DNA from: Corynebacterium resistens DSM 45100
GTDB lineage: Bacteria > Actinomycetota > Actinomycetes > Mycobacteriales > Mycobacteriaceae
Assembly: GCF_000177535.2 (NCBI RefSeq)
Contig: NC_015673.1
Coordinates: forward strand, 1,984,001-2,048,000
Length of the DNA stretch: 64,000 nt
Direction of reading: 5' to 3'
Shown: in pieces, positions 51,014 to 60,123 of the stretch
Layout of the letters: the number at the start of each line of letters is the position of its first letter
How positions within the stretch are numbered: position 1 is the stretch's first letter
Program-made: the position numbers and the translations under genes
The notes under the pieces: generated by a model
What the model was told of the DNA's origin: nothing
Database searches by the model: none
The model's input: only the letters and a program-made list of their open reading frames with translations

Positions 51014-54000
51014 TTAGATCACCCTCTCGGTGGAGTTAAAAGCAGGGCACAGGAATTGGTAATTGCATTTGTCACAGTGACTGCCGGGCGTGGGCCTTAT
51101 CCTCGGCCCGTTGGAAAGCTCCGCGATCTTCAGTGCACGATTGCGGAATTCTTCTAGCACTTCGTCATTGCTCTCAGCACTCAATTGCTCACGGATAGCC
51201 ATGGTGCTGCGCTTCGCGCCGGGGTACACCAGCTTTGCACCCAATGGACTCCACTTGCCCCGGTCCGCACCGGCCGCTGGGTCTTGCGACTGAGCGTGCA
51301 AAAGATATTGATATGCCCGCAACTGCGGTGATTCCTTGGCATCGTCACCAGAAATAGGTTCTTTCCCAGATTTAAAATCGATCACCCACGTGCCCAACGC
51401 GCCCGCCTCAGAATCCATCGTGCGGACCTGGGTAATCAACAAATCTGCTCGCCCTGACAACAACACCTCGATACCGTCCCCGGTACTTCCGATCGTGGTG
51501 CGCAGCACTTGCTCTGCGACTGCCCCTTCTCCGCGGGCTACATCGAGTCCGTCCAATTGGCCACGCATCCACTTGTGCAGTCGCTCAATCCCTTCGGTCC
51601 AGTTCCTCTTCAAGGATTCCGCCCGCCACCAGGCAACCGTGGACACCTCCGGAATCACCACCTCAACGATCCGCAGAGCATCTTCCAAACTCAACCCGTG
51701 AACGAATCCTTCGGCAATAGCGTGAACCATCTCGCCGATACGCATGGCTTCAGTGCGTTCCTGCTCGCCGCTGTTGCGATCCAGGAACGAACGCAGCACG
51801 CATTCATCCATGAGCTGCAATTGTGAAGGGCTCAATCGGATCTCCTCCGGGTTAATAACTCTATCGGTGGAAGCCCCAGCCATGCCCCACCACTCATCGG
51901 GGTGCGCCCCGAACACACCGTGGTGCGCCAGCCGCGCCAAATTACGCGCCGCTGCCACCCGCTCATGATGTGGGCGTTCGCTATCGGTCACCGCATCGCG
52001 CAGCTCGGCCACCATCGGTTCCACGGCCAACACGCGCGGCAGTTCGGCTGCTTCGGTCACTGTCACTTGGGGTTGGGAAACTTGTTGTTCCGACGCCCCC
52101 ACGCCCTGAATTTCAGAAATGAATCGCGAGGGTTCCTTTCCTTCCTCACCCACGCTATTCACGGCCGTCACCACGGTTGCTCCCCGCGACCTGGAAATTG
52201 CCAGCAAGAACAAACGGCGTTCTTCAGCGATCGTCGCGGCCACTCGACCAGCGGTAATCTCCACCAGCGACGGTAGCTCACCAGCGGCGCCCACGTTGTT
52301 ATCAAGTAGGTCAACCAGATCCAACTGGCTAAACAACCCACCCACGGTGGGGGTCGTGGTCGGCCAAGTTTCCTCCTGCACTCCGGCGACCACCACGAAC
52401 TCCCATTCGCGACCTGCAGCAGCGTGAGCGGGCAGGATTTCCACCGCGTTGGGCTGCACACCACGGCGATCGCGCCCACCTGTAGGCAGCTCTTGGGCGC
52501 GAACGTCCTCCACAAACGTTTTCACACTGGCATTGGGGTTGCGTTCTACAAAGTCTCCCACGAGATCGAAGAGGTTCATGACTGCATCCAAGTCCTGATC
52601 GGCTTGGGCGCCTACCGTCCCGCCACGCAACGCACGGTTTTGCAAAGCATTGGAGAGTTCGGTGGCTTGCCAGATGCGCCACAAAATCATCTCGGGTCCT
52701 GCATTCGTTTTCATGGCTTCCCGGCCGGCTTGCAATACCCGAATAACGCGCTGAAGCACTTCCTTCTCGCGAGTTTTCAAGTATTCCACTACCCACTCCG
52801 GGGCGCTGTCCTCGAAGTTGAGGTACCAAGTCAGATAGTCCACAGCTTGGTATGGCCGGCCATTGGGGTGGTGTTGGCGAGCTTCTTCGTTGTCGTCTAT
52901 TCGTGCCCGGCGCACAGCCTTGGCGACTGCTCGTTCCAGGCGCCGGACCATCACCGCATCGGCTCCACCGACGATGCTTTCCAACAATTGCTTCATCTCG
53001 GCGGGAGTCAGCGGTTGATAAGTTGCCTGGACCGCGAGGAGTATCAAGGCCACCAGGGGCTGTTCCGCCAGCACGATGGATGTGGAATCAACCTGTACCG
53101 GTACGCCGTGGTTCATCAACACGCGACGAAGGGCCGGGATCTTGCCCACCGAACGCACGATAACTGCCATGTCCCGATATTCAATGCCACGGATGTGCGC
53201 CCGTCGCAGCGCATCTGCAACGGAAAGATTATGAGAGGTTTCCGTGGGCGCAATCACACAATTCAGGCTGGAGTCCGAGGTCCCCTCGGCAGAATCACGC
53301 CCTCGAATCGGCATGCGCGCCGGCTGGAAGGGCAGGCGGGTTTGCAAGTGATTGATTGCTAAACATGCCTGCGCAGTGAGGCGGTGCGAACGACTCAGGA
53401 TGATACGGGAGCCACGGGCTGAATCCGCTTCCTTCGCGTATCTCGTCAGGAATGCCTCGTCTGCCCCACGGAAGTGAAAAACACACTGATCGGGATCGCC
53501 CGCGATTGCCACCCGTTCCGCACTAGGCATGAAATGCTCCACGAATCGAGCAGCTGCCGGATCCAGGTTATGCGCATCGTCAACCAGAAGTAATTTCACA
53601 GCACTCATTCGCCGTTGCATAGCTTCGGAACCCACGGCGGCTTCCATCACCTCATTGGCCTTGTGCAGTAGCTCCGAAGCATTGACGTCCACTGATCCCG
53701 CCAAGTTCGCCACACCCTGGTACTCCCGCAGGAATTCTGCCGCAGCGGTCCACATGGGGCGGTTGTAGTTCATTCCCAATTCGCGCAATTGTTGTGGCCC
53801 CACACCGCGTTCGGTGGCACGCAGCAAAACGTCGCGCAACTGGCGAGCAAAACCCACATACCCCACTGCCTCGCGTACATCTCCAGGCCACGGCCCCGTA
53901 CTAGTCCGTGCATGCTCGCGCAATAATTCACGGATTACGATGTCATGTTCCGCGCCACTGATGAGGCGCGGAGCTACCTCCCCTTGCTCCACCATGTGCG

Positions 54001-54406
54001 CGCGATAGTACGCAAAGGCCCACGAATGCACCGAACGGACCAGTGCCCCGGTGCCTGCATACTGCTCGCCCCCAGATAGCGCCCCGAAGATCTCATTCCT
54101 GATCCGTGTCGCGGATTCTTTGGACGGCGTGACGAACATGATCTCGTCGGCCGAGCCACCAGCGCGGATGTGGGCCAGCGCGGCGTCGACCAAAAAAGAG
54201 GTTTTACCCGTGCCCGGCCCGCCGAGAACAACAAACGGCTGGGAGTAGTCCAGCGACAGCGAATTCTGAATAAACTCCCCGGCCAAACCATCGAATTGGC
54301 GGTGGACTGACCCCGGCGAAGTATGTGCAGAAACTAACTTGACCTCGGGATTTGATCCCGCGCCAATCCTGCGAGCTAGGGGTGATACCTCGTGTGCTTC
54401 AACCAT
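51014..54406 (-). CDS. adnA: AdnA-like helicase-nuclease subunit with Fe-S nuclease module
   Basis: A 1130-residue partner of AdnB. The motor has Walker A VVLGGPGTGKTSFLVDAA, LLLVDDAHNLDPAAARF (DD in place of DE), IAGDPDQCVFHFRGA and further helicase blocks, less conserved than in AdnB. The C-terminal nuclease has WVIDFKSGKEPISGDDAKE. Four cysteines fit an Fe-S staple: one in LMDECVLRSFL, and Cys1111, Cys1114 and Cys1120 in HCDKCNYQFLCPAF (C-x2-C-x5-C). AdnB follows without a gap, so production should be equimolar. Matches M. tuberculosis Rv3202c. Confidence 0.92.
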   Translation of the reverse strand: MVEAHEVSPLARRIGAGSNPEVKLVSAHTSPGSVHRQFDGLAGEFIQNSLSLDYSQPFVVLGGPGTGKTSFLVDAALAHIRAGGSADEIMFVTPSKESATRIRNEIFGALSGGEQYAGTGALVRSVHSWAFAYYRAHMVEQGEVAPRLISGAEHDIVIRELLREHARTSTGPWPGDVREAVGYVGFARQLRDVLLRATERGVGPQQLRELGMNYNRPMWTAAAEFLREYQGVANLAGSVDVNASELLHKANEVMEAAVGSEAMQRRMSAVKLLLVDDAHNLDPAAARFVEHFMPSAERVAIAGDPDQCVFHFRGADEAFLTRYAKEADSARGSRIILSRSHRLTAQACLAINHLQTRLPFQPARMPIRGRDSAEGTSDSSLNCVIAPTETSHNLSVADALRRAHIRGIEYRDMAVIVRSVGKIPALRRVLMNHGVPVQVDSTSIVLAEQPLVALILLAVQATYQPLTPAEMKQLLESIVGGADAVMVRRLERAVAKAVRRARIDDNEEARQHHPNGRPYQAVDYLTWYLNFEDSAPEWVVEYLKTREKEVLQRVIRVLQAGREAMKTNAGPEMILWRIWQATELSNALQNRALRGGTVGAQADQDLDAVMNLFDLVGDFVERNPNASVKTFVEDVRAQELPTGGRDRRGVQPNAVEILPAHAAAGREWEFVVVAGVQEETWPTTTPTVGGLFSQLDLVDLLDNNVGAAGELPSLVEITAGRVAATIAEERRLFLLAISRSRGATVVTAVNSVGEEGKEPSRFISEIQGVGASEQQVSQPQVTVTEAAELPRVLAVEPMVAELRDAVTDSERPHHERVAAARNLARLAHHGVFGAHPDEWWGMAGASTDRVINPEEIRLSPSQLQLMDECVLRSFLDRNSGEQERTEAMRIGEMVHAIAEGFVHGLSLEDALRIVEVVIPEVSTVAWWRAESLKRNWTEGIERLHKWMRGQLDGLDVARGEGAVAEQVLRTTIGSTGDGIEVLLSGRADLLITQVRTMDSEAGALGTWVIDFKSGKEPISGDDAKESPQLRAYQYLLHAQSQDPAAGADRGKWSPLGAKLVYPGAKRSTMAIREQLSAESNDEVLEEFRNRALKIAELSNGPRIRPTPGSHCDKCNYQFLCPAFNSTERVI

Positions 54407-54441
54407 GCTCCCCAGTATGGCAGTCGCTTAAGACACCCGCC

Positions 54442-55323
54442 CTAAGACTGTTCGATTTTGGCGGCAATTACATCCGCAACCCGCAACAATCCAGGCAACG
54501 ACTGCGGATTGGCTTGTTCCGCTAACATTGCGTGGGCAAACAACCGGTAGATCACTGCCCGCAGCGCAAGCTGTTCAAAGTCCTGAACGTGTGCCCAGCG
54601 CTGCAGCAACGTATCCGGAGCGTTACCCCATGCCATGCAGTCAACAATCAACAATGCCACCGACCATCCCGCGGGATGGTACGCAGGTACGAAATCCGTG
54701 AGCACTGGGTCGGCCGCACCATCGAAAATCACACACCCTGCCACGTCGCCATGGACAACCTGATCCGGCGCTTCCACCGGACCGCGCAAACCGATCAGAG
54801 ACATGGCCTTTGCCAGGGCCTCGGCTTGGCCCGAGGTAGGGATCGAATCTGCTCCGAGAGCGCTGGTGACCACCTCAGTGGGGTCATCTGCAAAAGCAGC
54901 TGCGTCCGCTGCTGCGAATGGGTTCTGCAATGGGTCCTCATCCATCACCGCGGGCCACGGCTGCCCTCGCAAAGCTTCATTGAAACGCAAAGCTGCCGCG
55001 GCCATCTCATCAAAGCGCGGAGCACGATCGCCTGACATGAACGTCCGCGCTCGCCAGCCGGACACGCTGAACCTGCCATCACTCGAAGAAATCGGTCGCG
55101 ATACGGAGACCCCTGCAGGGCGCACCATCGCCATCACCTTGGCAATCCACGTCGCCCGCGCTGGTTCATCCGCCGGCGATAGAACGGCTCGATCGCAGCG
55201 CCAGCCGCCACTCCATTCCTCATCCAATTGGACCGGGTGGGCCGACGCCACGCCGAAGCTCGCCAAGATGTGCGCCGGCACATGCACTTGCCCTGCACCG
55301 AGCTGCGTATCATCCGATGCCAC
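54442..55323 (-). CDS. TIGR02569-family phosphotransferase-like protein
   Basis: A 293-residue cytoplasmic protein of an actinobacterial family distantly related to aminoglycoside phosphotransferases. The catalytic-loop counterpart is VVHGDVAGCVIFDGAADPVL, with HGD kept but the Asn position replaced, and TDFVPAYHPAGWSVALLIVD follows where the metal-binding Asp sits. Kinase activity is unproven. GTG start overlaps the DUF3152 stop as TAGTG, so the two are coupled. It is the family of M. tuberculosis Rv3205c; the moeB gene found next to it there is absent here. Confidence 0.78.
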   Translation of the reverse strand: MASDDTQLGAGQVHVPAHILASFGVASAHPVQLDEEWSGGWRCDRAVLSPADEPARATWIAKVMAMVRPAGVSVSRPISSSDGRFSVSGWRARTFMSGDRAPRFDEMAAAALRFNEALRGQPWPAVMDEDPLQNPFAAADAAAFADDPTEVVTSALGADSIPTSGQAEALAKAMSLIGLRGPVEAPDQVVHGDVAGCVIFDGAADPVLTDFVPAYHPAGWSVALLIVDCMAWGNAPDTLLQRWAHVQDFEQLALRAVIYRLFAHAMLAEQANPQSLPGLLRVADVIAAKIEQS

Positions 55324-56267
55324 TATTTGCTCCTTCCTGGAAGCCGATTCCCACCCGGTCTATCCAGCGGAAATACCCAGGGATTCGGGCGACAAGTGAG
55401 CCCGTCGTTGTTATAGACTTCCTGCGGATTGATCTTGTATAGCTCGCTGTTATTCAAGCTCAGGGTTTGTTGCATCATGATGGGGGCTAGGTTCCCAGAT
55501 TTCTCGCATCCCACATGGGCGGGGTACCCAATTCCATGGCCTACCTCATGGTTGATCATGTACTGGCGATACCCTCCGAGGTCGCCTTCGAATGGCGCCG
55601 CTCCGCGTACCCACCGGGATTCGTTCAAGATCACACGATTACCTTCGGGCATAAAGCAACTGGTTTCGAGCTTGTAATCATTGCCGCACACATCATGGGT
55701 GGTCTGCGCACTGGTCAATTGAATGCGCAGGTCAGGGTTCTTCTCTTTGTTCCCATCTACGCGCTGGAAAGAAAACCGCTTGTCGCCGATCCATGATTTC
55801 GGGTTGGATAGCGTGGCTTCCACCATGGCAGCGAAACCATCGTCTCCGCCATAAGGGGCCGCATCGATCGTGTCTTCTACTTCCACCACATACGTGTAAT
55901 GATCCTCGCGGCCCTCCCCTACTTTCCCGCTTTCACCGGGCACAGTGCGGAACTTCCCGCTGCCTTTGGTGGTGTAATCCCCGCCAGGTGGTAATTCACC
56001 TAGTTTCACATTGTCCAAGCTTCCGCTCGGAATGGGCTGATCTGTTCGTTGGGCGTTATCCGCATCACCCTCGTCCTGAGCTTGACTGGAGGCATGGGGT
56101 TCTGGGGCGTCGACCGCCTTCGTTCCCTGAATGCTGACAACGATGAGCAAGGAAACTAGAACGAAGACTATGGCTAGAACCGCCACCCAATGCGAACGGG
56201 CCCACGTCGCTAAAGAGCGAGTCGCGGGCCGGTCGGGTTCGGGAATATCGTAACGAGGGTGTTCCAC
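55323..56267 (-). CDS. DUF3152 membrane-anchored zincin-like protein
   Basis: A 314-residue protein: short cytoplasmic part, one membrane helix (WVAVLAIVFVLVSLLIVVSI), a disordered Asp/Gln-rich linker and an extracytoplasmic DUF3152 domain. The domain has a metzincin-type zinc site MINHEVGHGIGYPAHVGC with a downstream Met (APIMMQQT), and cysteine pairs (DVCGN, ETSCF). A protease role is likely from these residues but not shown. Start GTG at 56267. Its product is coupled to the TIGR02569 protein. Matches M. tuberculosis Rv3207c. Confidence 0.85.
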   Translation of the reverse strand: MEHPRYDIPEPDRPATRSLATWARSHWVAVLAIVFVLVSLLIVVSIQGTKAVDAPEPHASSQAQDEGDADNAQRTDQPIPSGSLDNVKLGELPPGGDYTTKGSGKFRTVPGESGKVGEGREDHYTYVVEVEDTIDAAPYGGDDGFAAMVEATLSNPKSWIGDKRFSFQRVDGNKEKNPDLRIQLTSAQTTHDVCGNDYKLETSCFMPEGNRVILNESRWVRGAAPFEGDLGGYRQYMINHEVGHGIGYPAHVGCEKSGNLAPIMMQQTLSLNNSELYKINPQEVYNNDGLTCRPNPWVFPLDRPGGNRLPGRSK

Positions 56268-56413
56268 GATGCCGTTTCGGTTGGGCCAGAAGCCGGAAGT
56301 GCTCGGGGGTACTAAGCCCCAAGTTCTTACCGCACTGTTTCTGGGATCACTGAATCAGGGGATTTCAACTATCAAAGGCGCTGCGGCTAGATAGTCGGGC
56401 TAAAAATTAGTTT

Positions 56414-56635
56414 TTAGATAAAGCCGACGGAGTGCTTGTTTTCCGCACCGAACTCCACGTATGCCACTTCGTCGCGTACCAGCAGGTAACGGGCACCCTT
56501 GGAACCCTCCACCACGATGGTATCGTCCTGGCTACCCAAGAACTGCTGCAGTTGGTTCACGACCTCGTCCTGACCCTTTTCGGTCTGGATGCTGAGCTCG
56601 CGGGAGTTGTGCTTAAAGCCAATCTTGATCTGCAT
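56414..56635 (-). CDS. DUF3107 family protein
   Basis: A 73-residue protein beginning MQIKIGFKHNSRELSIQTEK and containing VEGSKGARYLLVRDEVAYVE near the end. This small ATP-binding-like family is common in Actinobacteria (TB9.4, Rv3208A). The ATG at 56635 gives the normal length; a frame from 56698 is longer by 21 residues and lacks homology. An AT-only inverted repeat CTAAAAA-TTAG-TTTTTAG overlaps the stop (56400-56417). The TetR gene normally before it in mycobacteria is missing. Confidence 0.87.
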   Translation of the reverse strand: MQIKIGFKHNSRELSIQTEKGQDEVVNQLQQFLGSQDDTIVVEGSKGARYLLVRDEVAYVEFGAENKHSVGFI

Positions 56636-56771
56636 AAGGAAGGTTTGCCGTCCTTTTCTCGTTAGGCGTGCAGTAATGTGTCCATCATACCCACACAATT
56701 TGCGGCCCTGTCAGGCCCCGCAAGTTTCCTCCGGTACACACAAGTGCGAATAGAAAGGAAACCCAGAAGCC

Positions 56772-58034
56772 TTGTCCCCCAACGGGCAGCCATCCTTCCT
56801 GAGCTTGGGAGTCGCCGCAGAAATCTGCGATGGCCTCGCCACCCGCGACATCACGCACGCCTTCGCCATCCAAGAATTGTGCCTCCCCCTCGCGTTAGCT
56901 GGCAAGGATCTCATCGGCCAAGCACGCACGGGTATGGGCAAGACTTACGGTTTCGGCATTCCACTTTTGGATCGGGTTTTTGATGACGCCCACGTGACTC
57001 CACCCGACGGTTCCCCCCGGGCTCTCGTCATTGTCCCGACACGCGAGTTATGTATTCAGGTAGCTGACGACCTCACCATCGCAGCCCAGTTTTTGCCGGA
57101 GATCAATGTGCTAGCTCTCTACGGGGGTGTGAAGTTCGAGACTCAGATTCAGCAGCTACAGCAGGGGCATTCTGATGTGCTCGTCGGAACTCCTGGGCGC
57201 CTGCTGGACTTGCATCGCCGCGGCGAGCTAGTACTCGAAAACGTCGAGATTGTCGTCCTCGATGAAGCTGATGAAATGCTCGACCAAGGCTTCCTCGATG
57301 ACGTGCAAGCCCTCATCGCGGAAACTAGCGAGAACCGCCAGATGATGCTGTTTTCCGCCACCATGCCAGGCCCAATCATGGCTCTTTCCCGCACGTTCAT
57401 GCGCCACCCCGTGCAAATCCGAGCAGATCAAGCACAATCGCAGCAAACTCACGCCACCACCACACAATTGGCTTTCCAGTCGCACAAGCTGGATCGAATG
57501 AGCGCACTGGCGCGTATTCTGCAAACCCCCGGCCGGGGCCGCACTATGGTTTTCACCCGCACTAAGAAACAAGCGGCATTCGTCGCCTCCGACTTAGGCG
57601 AGCTGGGCTTCGCGGCAGGAGCCGTTCACGGAGATATGCGCCAACATGAAAGGCAGCAGTGCCTCGAGGCTTTCCGTGAAGGCACCGTGGATGTGCTGGT
57701 AGCTACCGATGTCGCTGCGCGAGGCATCGACGTTGAGGACGTCACCCACGTCATCAATTACCAATGTCCAGACGATGACCGCGCCTACGTGCACCGCATC
57801 GGTCGCACTGGCCGGGCGGGACATACCGGCATGGCTGTGACGTTGGTCGGCTGGGATGAAGTGGACCGTTTCAACGCGCTATGTGAAACCCTCAACCTGG
57901 ATTTGAGCAACCCGCCCCAGTGGTTTTCTTCCTCCCCGGAGTTTTTAGAAGCCTTCGCATTGCCGTCTGCCGTTACCGACCGCGTAGGCTCGCCCCGCAG
58001 AGTTTTAGGAGCTCGTTCGCCCCATGCCCGCTAA
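56772..58034 (+). CDS. DEAD-box RNA helicase (RhlE-like)
   Basis: A 420-residue ATP-dependent RNA helicase. Motifs: Q region AFAIQELCLPLALAGKDLI, Walker A QARTGMGKTYGFG, PTREL, GTPGRLLDLHRRG, Walker B VLDEADEMLDQGF, SATMP in LFSATMPGPI, then VLVATDVAARGIDVEDV and YVHRIGRTGRAG. Starts at TTG after a GAAAGGAAA site 12 bases upstream. It ends 11 bases inside the next gene. It lies in the place of M. tuberculosis rhlE (Rv3211). It probably helps RNA decay or ribosome assembly. Confidence 0.92.
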   Translation: MSPNGQPSFLSLGVAAEICDGLATRDITHAFAIQELCLPLALAGKDLIGQARTGMGKTYGFGIPLLDRVFDDAHVTPPDGSPRALVIVPTRELCIQVADDLTIAAQFLPEINVLALYGGVKFETQIQQLQQGHSDVLVGTPGRLLDLHRRGELVLENVEIVVLDEADEMLDQGFLDDVQALIAETSENRQMMLFSATMPGPIMALSRTFMRHPVQIRADQAQSQQTHATTTQLAFQSHKLDRMSALARILQTPGRGRTMVFTRTKKQAAFVASDLGELGFAAGAVHGDMRQHERQQCLEAFREGTVDVLVATDVAARGIDVEDVTHVINYQCPDDDRAYVHRIGRTGRAGHTGMAVTLVGWDEVDRFNALCETLNLDLSNPPQWFSSSPEFLEAFALPSAVTDRVGSPRRVLGARSPHAR

Positions 58035-59307
58035 CCAGACTCCCCCGCCACGGCCTCGTTTCCCCTCCCCCGAACGTCGCACACGCAGCGACGTTATCGC
58101 CACTGGGGCTATCGTCGCCTGCCTTATCGCTGGTGGTGCAGGAGTGTGGTTTAGTTCAGACGCCCACAGTGTGCAACACCACGTTGCAGATGGGCAGCCA
58201 CAGGAGCTGGCCACGACTTCCGGGGAGATGCCCCGCACACTGCGTCCACTATGGACAGCGAATACCCAGAGCGAAGAGTTAGTGGTGGATCGCGAGGGCG
58301 TCGTCAAACTAGAAGGCACCAAGGTGACCATGCTAAATACCCAAGATGGTCAGCAGCGGTGGAGCTACGATAAGGGCGAAGAAGTTTGTGGTGTAACCAA
58401 AGGGTGGGATAAAACCACGATGGTCTTCCGCGGGCCAAAGGGGTGCGGCCAGGCGATAAGTTTGGATAGCTTGTCTGGTCAATACTGGGCCACTCGCGAC
58501 GCACTTGCACCGGAGAGTGTTAAGACGTTCCGAAGTAGTGACATCATCGGCACTTTCGCCCCGAAACGCGTGGAGGCATGGCGCAGCGATCTAGTGCGAA
58601 CTGTTGAGATCGGCCAGCCCTTCACTCCGGTGAAGGTCGGTAAACAGGAATATGTGAATTGTGAGTTCACCTCCGTTGGCACTGCAGGTTCGCTGTTGGC
58701 AACCATCCAGACCTGCCCTGAGGAAGCTGAAGGCAAGAAGATCGTGCGCTTGTTGAATACCACTCCGGCGGATTCGGATGCGCCAGAGACTTGGCACACC
58801 TTCCGTGTTCCCCCTGGTAGTGAGATTGTGGCCACTAGCAAAGATCGAGTGGCGATCACCATCCCTGGGAAGGGAAAGAATGCACGACTGCAGGTGCTGG
58901 ATAAGGAAGGAAAGTTCGAGAACTTCACCGCCGAAGTTGGCCCCATCGTGACGGACAGAGCTCATCGAGGGGATACCACACCTTTCAAGCCTCTCATTGT
59001 GCGCACGGAAAAGATGTCCGGTTGGTTTAATGGCTCAGCCCTACAAGCTTTCAACCCTGAAACTTTAAAGCCGATGTGGTCACTTTCCGGCGCTTTGGGC
59101 CCCGGAGTAGAAGTCAACGGCAAACTCGCTGTACCCATGCGAGACAAAGGAATCGCCATTGTTAACCAGTCCACGGGCAAGGTGGAACGGACTATCGCGG
59201 TTGACCGAGAAGACTATAAAGGTGCAGTTCAGCTGGAATATACGGGGCATAACTTTGTGGAACAACGGGGTGAAAACCTAGTCGGCTTGGGATCGGCCGA
59301 CAAGTAG
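58024..59307 (+). CDS. membrane-anchored PQQ-like beta-propeller protein
   Basis: A 427-residue protein with a short Pro-rich cytoplasmic start, one membrane helix (VIATGAIVACLIAGGAGVWF) and an extracellular domain of about 350 residues built of beta-propeller-like repeats, for example MLNTQDGQQRWSYDKGEEV and GKLAVPMRDKGIAIVNQSTG. Function unknown. The start overlaps the helicase gene by 11 bases, so the two are coupled. It matches M. tuberculosis Rv3212 by position and type. Confidence 0.8.
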   Translation: MPANQTPPPRPRFPSPERRTRSDVIATGAIVACLIAGGAGVWFSSDAHSVQHHVADGQPQELATTSGEMPRTLRPLWTANTQSEELVVDREGVVKLEGTKVTMLNTQDGQQRWSYDKGEEVCGVTKGWDKTTMVFRGPKGCGQAISLDSLSGQYWATRDALAPESVKTFRSSDIIGTFAPKRVEAWRSDLVRTVEIGQPFTPVKVGKQEYVNCEFTSVGTAGSLLATIQTCPEEAEGKKIVRLLNTTPADSDAPETWHTFRVPPGSEIVATSKDRVAITIPGKGKNARLQVLDKEGKFENFTAEVGPIVTDRAHRGDTTPFKPLIVRTEKMSGWFNGSALQAFNPETLKPMWSLSGALGPGVEVNGKLAVPMRDKGIAIVNQSTGKVERTIAVDREDYKGAVQLEYTGHNFVEQRGENLVGLGSADK

Positions 59308-59613
59308 AGCCGACTGTCTTATAGGCCTCAGGGACCCCAAACTCAAATCGACCTTGTGTGATCTTGATCACTTTTTGCGTTTTAGGTCTAGCGCTTTTAA
59401 GAATTCCATGCGATGATTCTTCGAGTAACCGCAAAGAGGCCATGAGGTTAACGAAAAGCAAACTTCGCTTAAACCCTCCTCTTTCATTCGGCGTAAAGCT
59501 TCAGCCCTCTCGCTGCCCATCTCGCCACACACCCCATTTTTTCGAACGACGGATTCCCATCCGCGGGTTTTACGTGCCCGCGCAAAAGCTTTTCAACGAA
59601 AGGAAACTTAATC
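59308..59613 (+). promoter_or_regulatory. whiB upstream region
   Basis: These 306 bases hold no supported gene. They include a CRP/GlxR-type palindrome (59357-59372), a TTAGGTCTAG segment after it that may include a -10, and a leader of about 200 bases. The long leader has no obvious riboswitch fold by eye. Confidence 0.5.
59357..59372. promoter_or_regulatory. CRP/GlxR-type binding site upstream of whiB
   Basis: TGTGA-TCTTGA-TCACT matches TGTGA-N6-TCACA at nine of ten fixed positions. In M. tuberculosis whiB1 is controlled by the CRP homologue Rv3676, so the same cAMP-type control is likely by GlxR here. Confidence 0.75.
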
Positions 59614-59880
59614 ATGGATTGGCGCCACAAAGCTGTATGTCGCGGCGAAGACCCAGAGCTGTTCTTCCCAGTTGGTAACTCCGGACCTGCACTCGCTCAG
59701 ATCGCCAAGGCGAAGCTGGTCTGCAACCGCTGCCCAGTGAGCTCCCAGTGCCTATCTTGGGCCATCGAGTCCGGCCAGGACGCTGGCGTGTGGGGTGGCA
59801 TGTCCGAGGACGAGCGCCGTGCCCTGAAGCGCCGCAACAACCGCGGCCGTACCCGCACCCGCACTCGCCTGAGCCTCTAA
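59614..59880 (+). CDS. WhiB1-like iron-sulfur transcription factor
   Basis: An 88-residue WhiB protein. Four cluster cysteines are at 9, 37, 40 and 46 (C-x27-C-x2-C-x5-C), followed by the turn GVWGG at 58-62 and a strongly basic tail (RRNNRGRTRTRTR) for DNA contact. M. tuberculosis WhiB1 binds the primary sigma factor and senses nitric oxide through its 4Fe-4S cluster. AAAGGAAA lies before the ATG. It lies just ahead of the ribosomal protein bL37 gene and near sigH, as whcE does in C. glutamicum. Confidence 0.94.
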   Translation: MDWRHKAVCRGEDPELFFPVGNSGPALAQIAKAKLVCNRCPVSSQCLSWAIESGQDAGVWGGMSEDERRALKRRNNRGRTRTRTRLSL

Positions 59881-59957
59881 TTACCGATTTAACCGCCATG
59901 GCAGATAAGCTGTAGCGGTTAAAGGTACAAACCCTATATCCACTTAAAGGAGCTGCA

Positions 59958-60032
59958 ATGAGCAAGCGTGGCCGTAAGCGCAAGGATCGCCGCAAGAAGA
60001 AGGCAAACCACGGGAAGCGCCCAAATTCCTAA
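59958..60032 (+). CDS. ribosomal protein bL37 (24 residues)
   Basis: A very short frame, MSKRGRKRKDRRKKKANHGK then RPNS, extremely basic. It matches bL37, the small large-subunit protein found in mycobacterial ribosomes by cryo-EM and also annotated as an AURKAIP1/COX24-type protein. AAAGGAG sits 7 bases before the ATG. The gene lies 77 bases after whiB and before a strong terminator. It is shorter than any ordinary gene finder threshold. Confidence 0.85.
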   Translation: MSKRGRKRKDRRKKKANHGKRPNS

Positions 60033-60056
60033 AGCGCCCCGTGGATGAGATCCGCC

Positions 60057-60107
60057 AAAGCCCGGATGCCCTCCCCCACTTAGATGGGGAGGCATCCGGG
60101 CTTTTTC
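60057..60107 (+). terminator. rho-independent terminator after bL37 gene
   Basis: A long stem (AAAGCCCGGATGCC pairing with GGCATCCGGGCTTT), extended inside by CCCC/GGGG, is followed by TTTTT. It separates the whiB-bL37 unit from the convergent rshA-sigH operon. Confidence 0.92.
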
Positions 60108-60123
60108 AGTCGCTAACTCAGCC

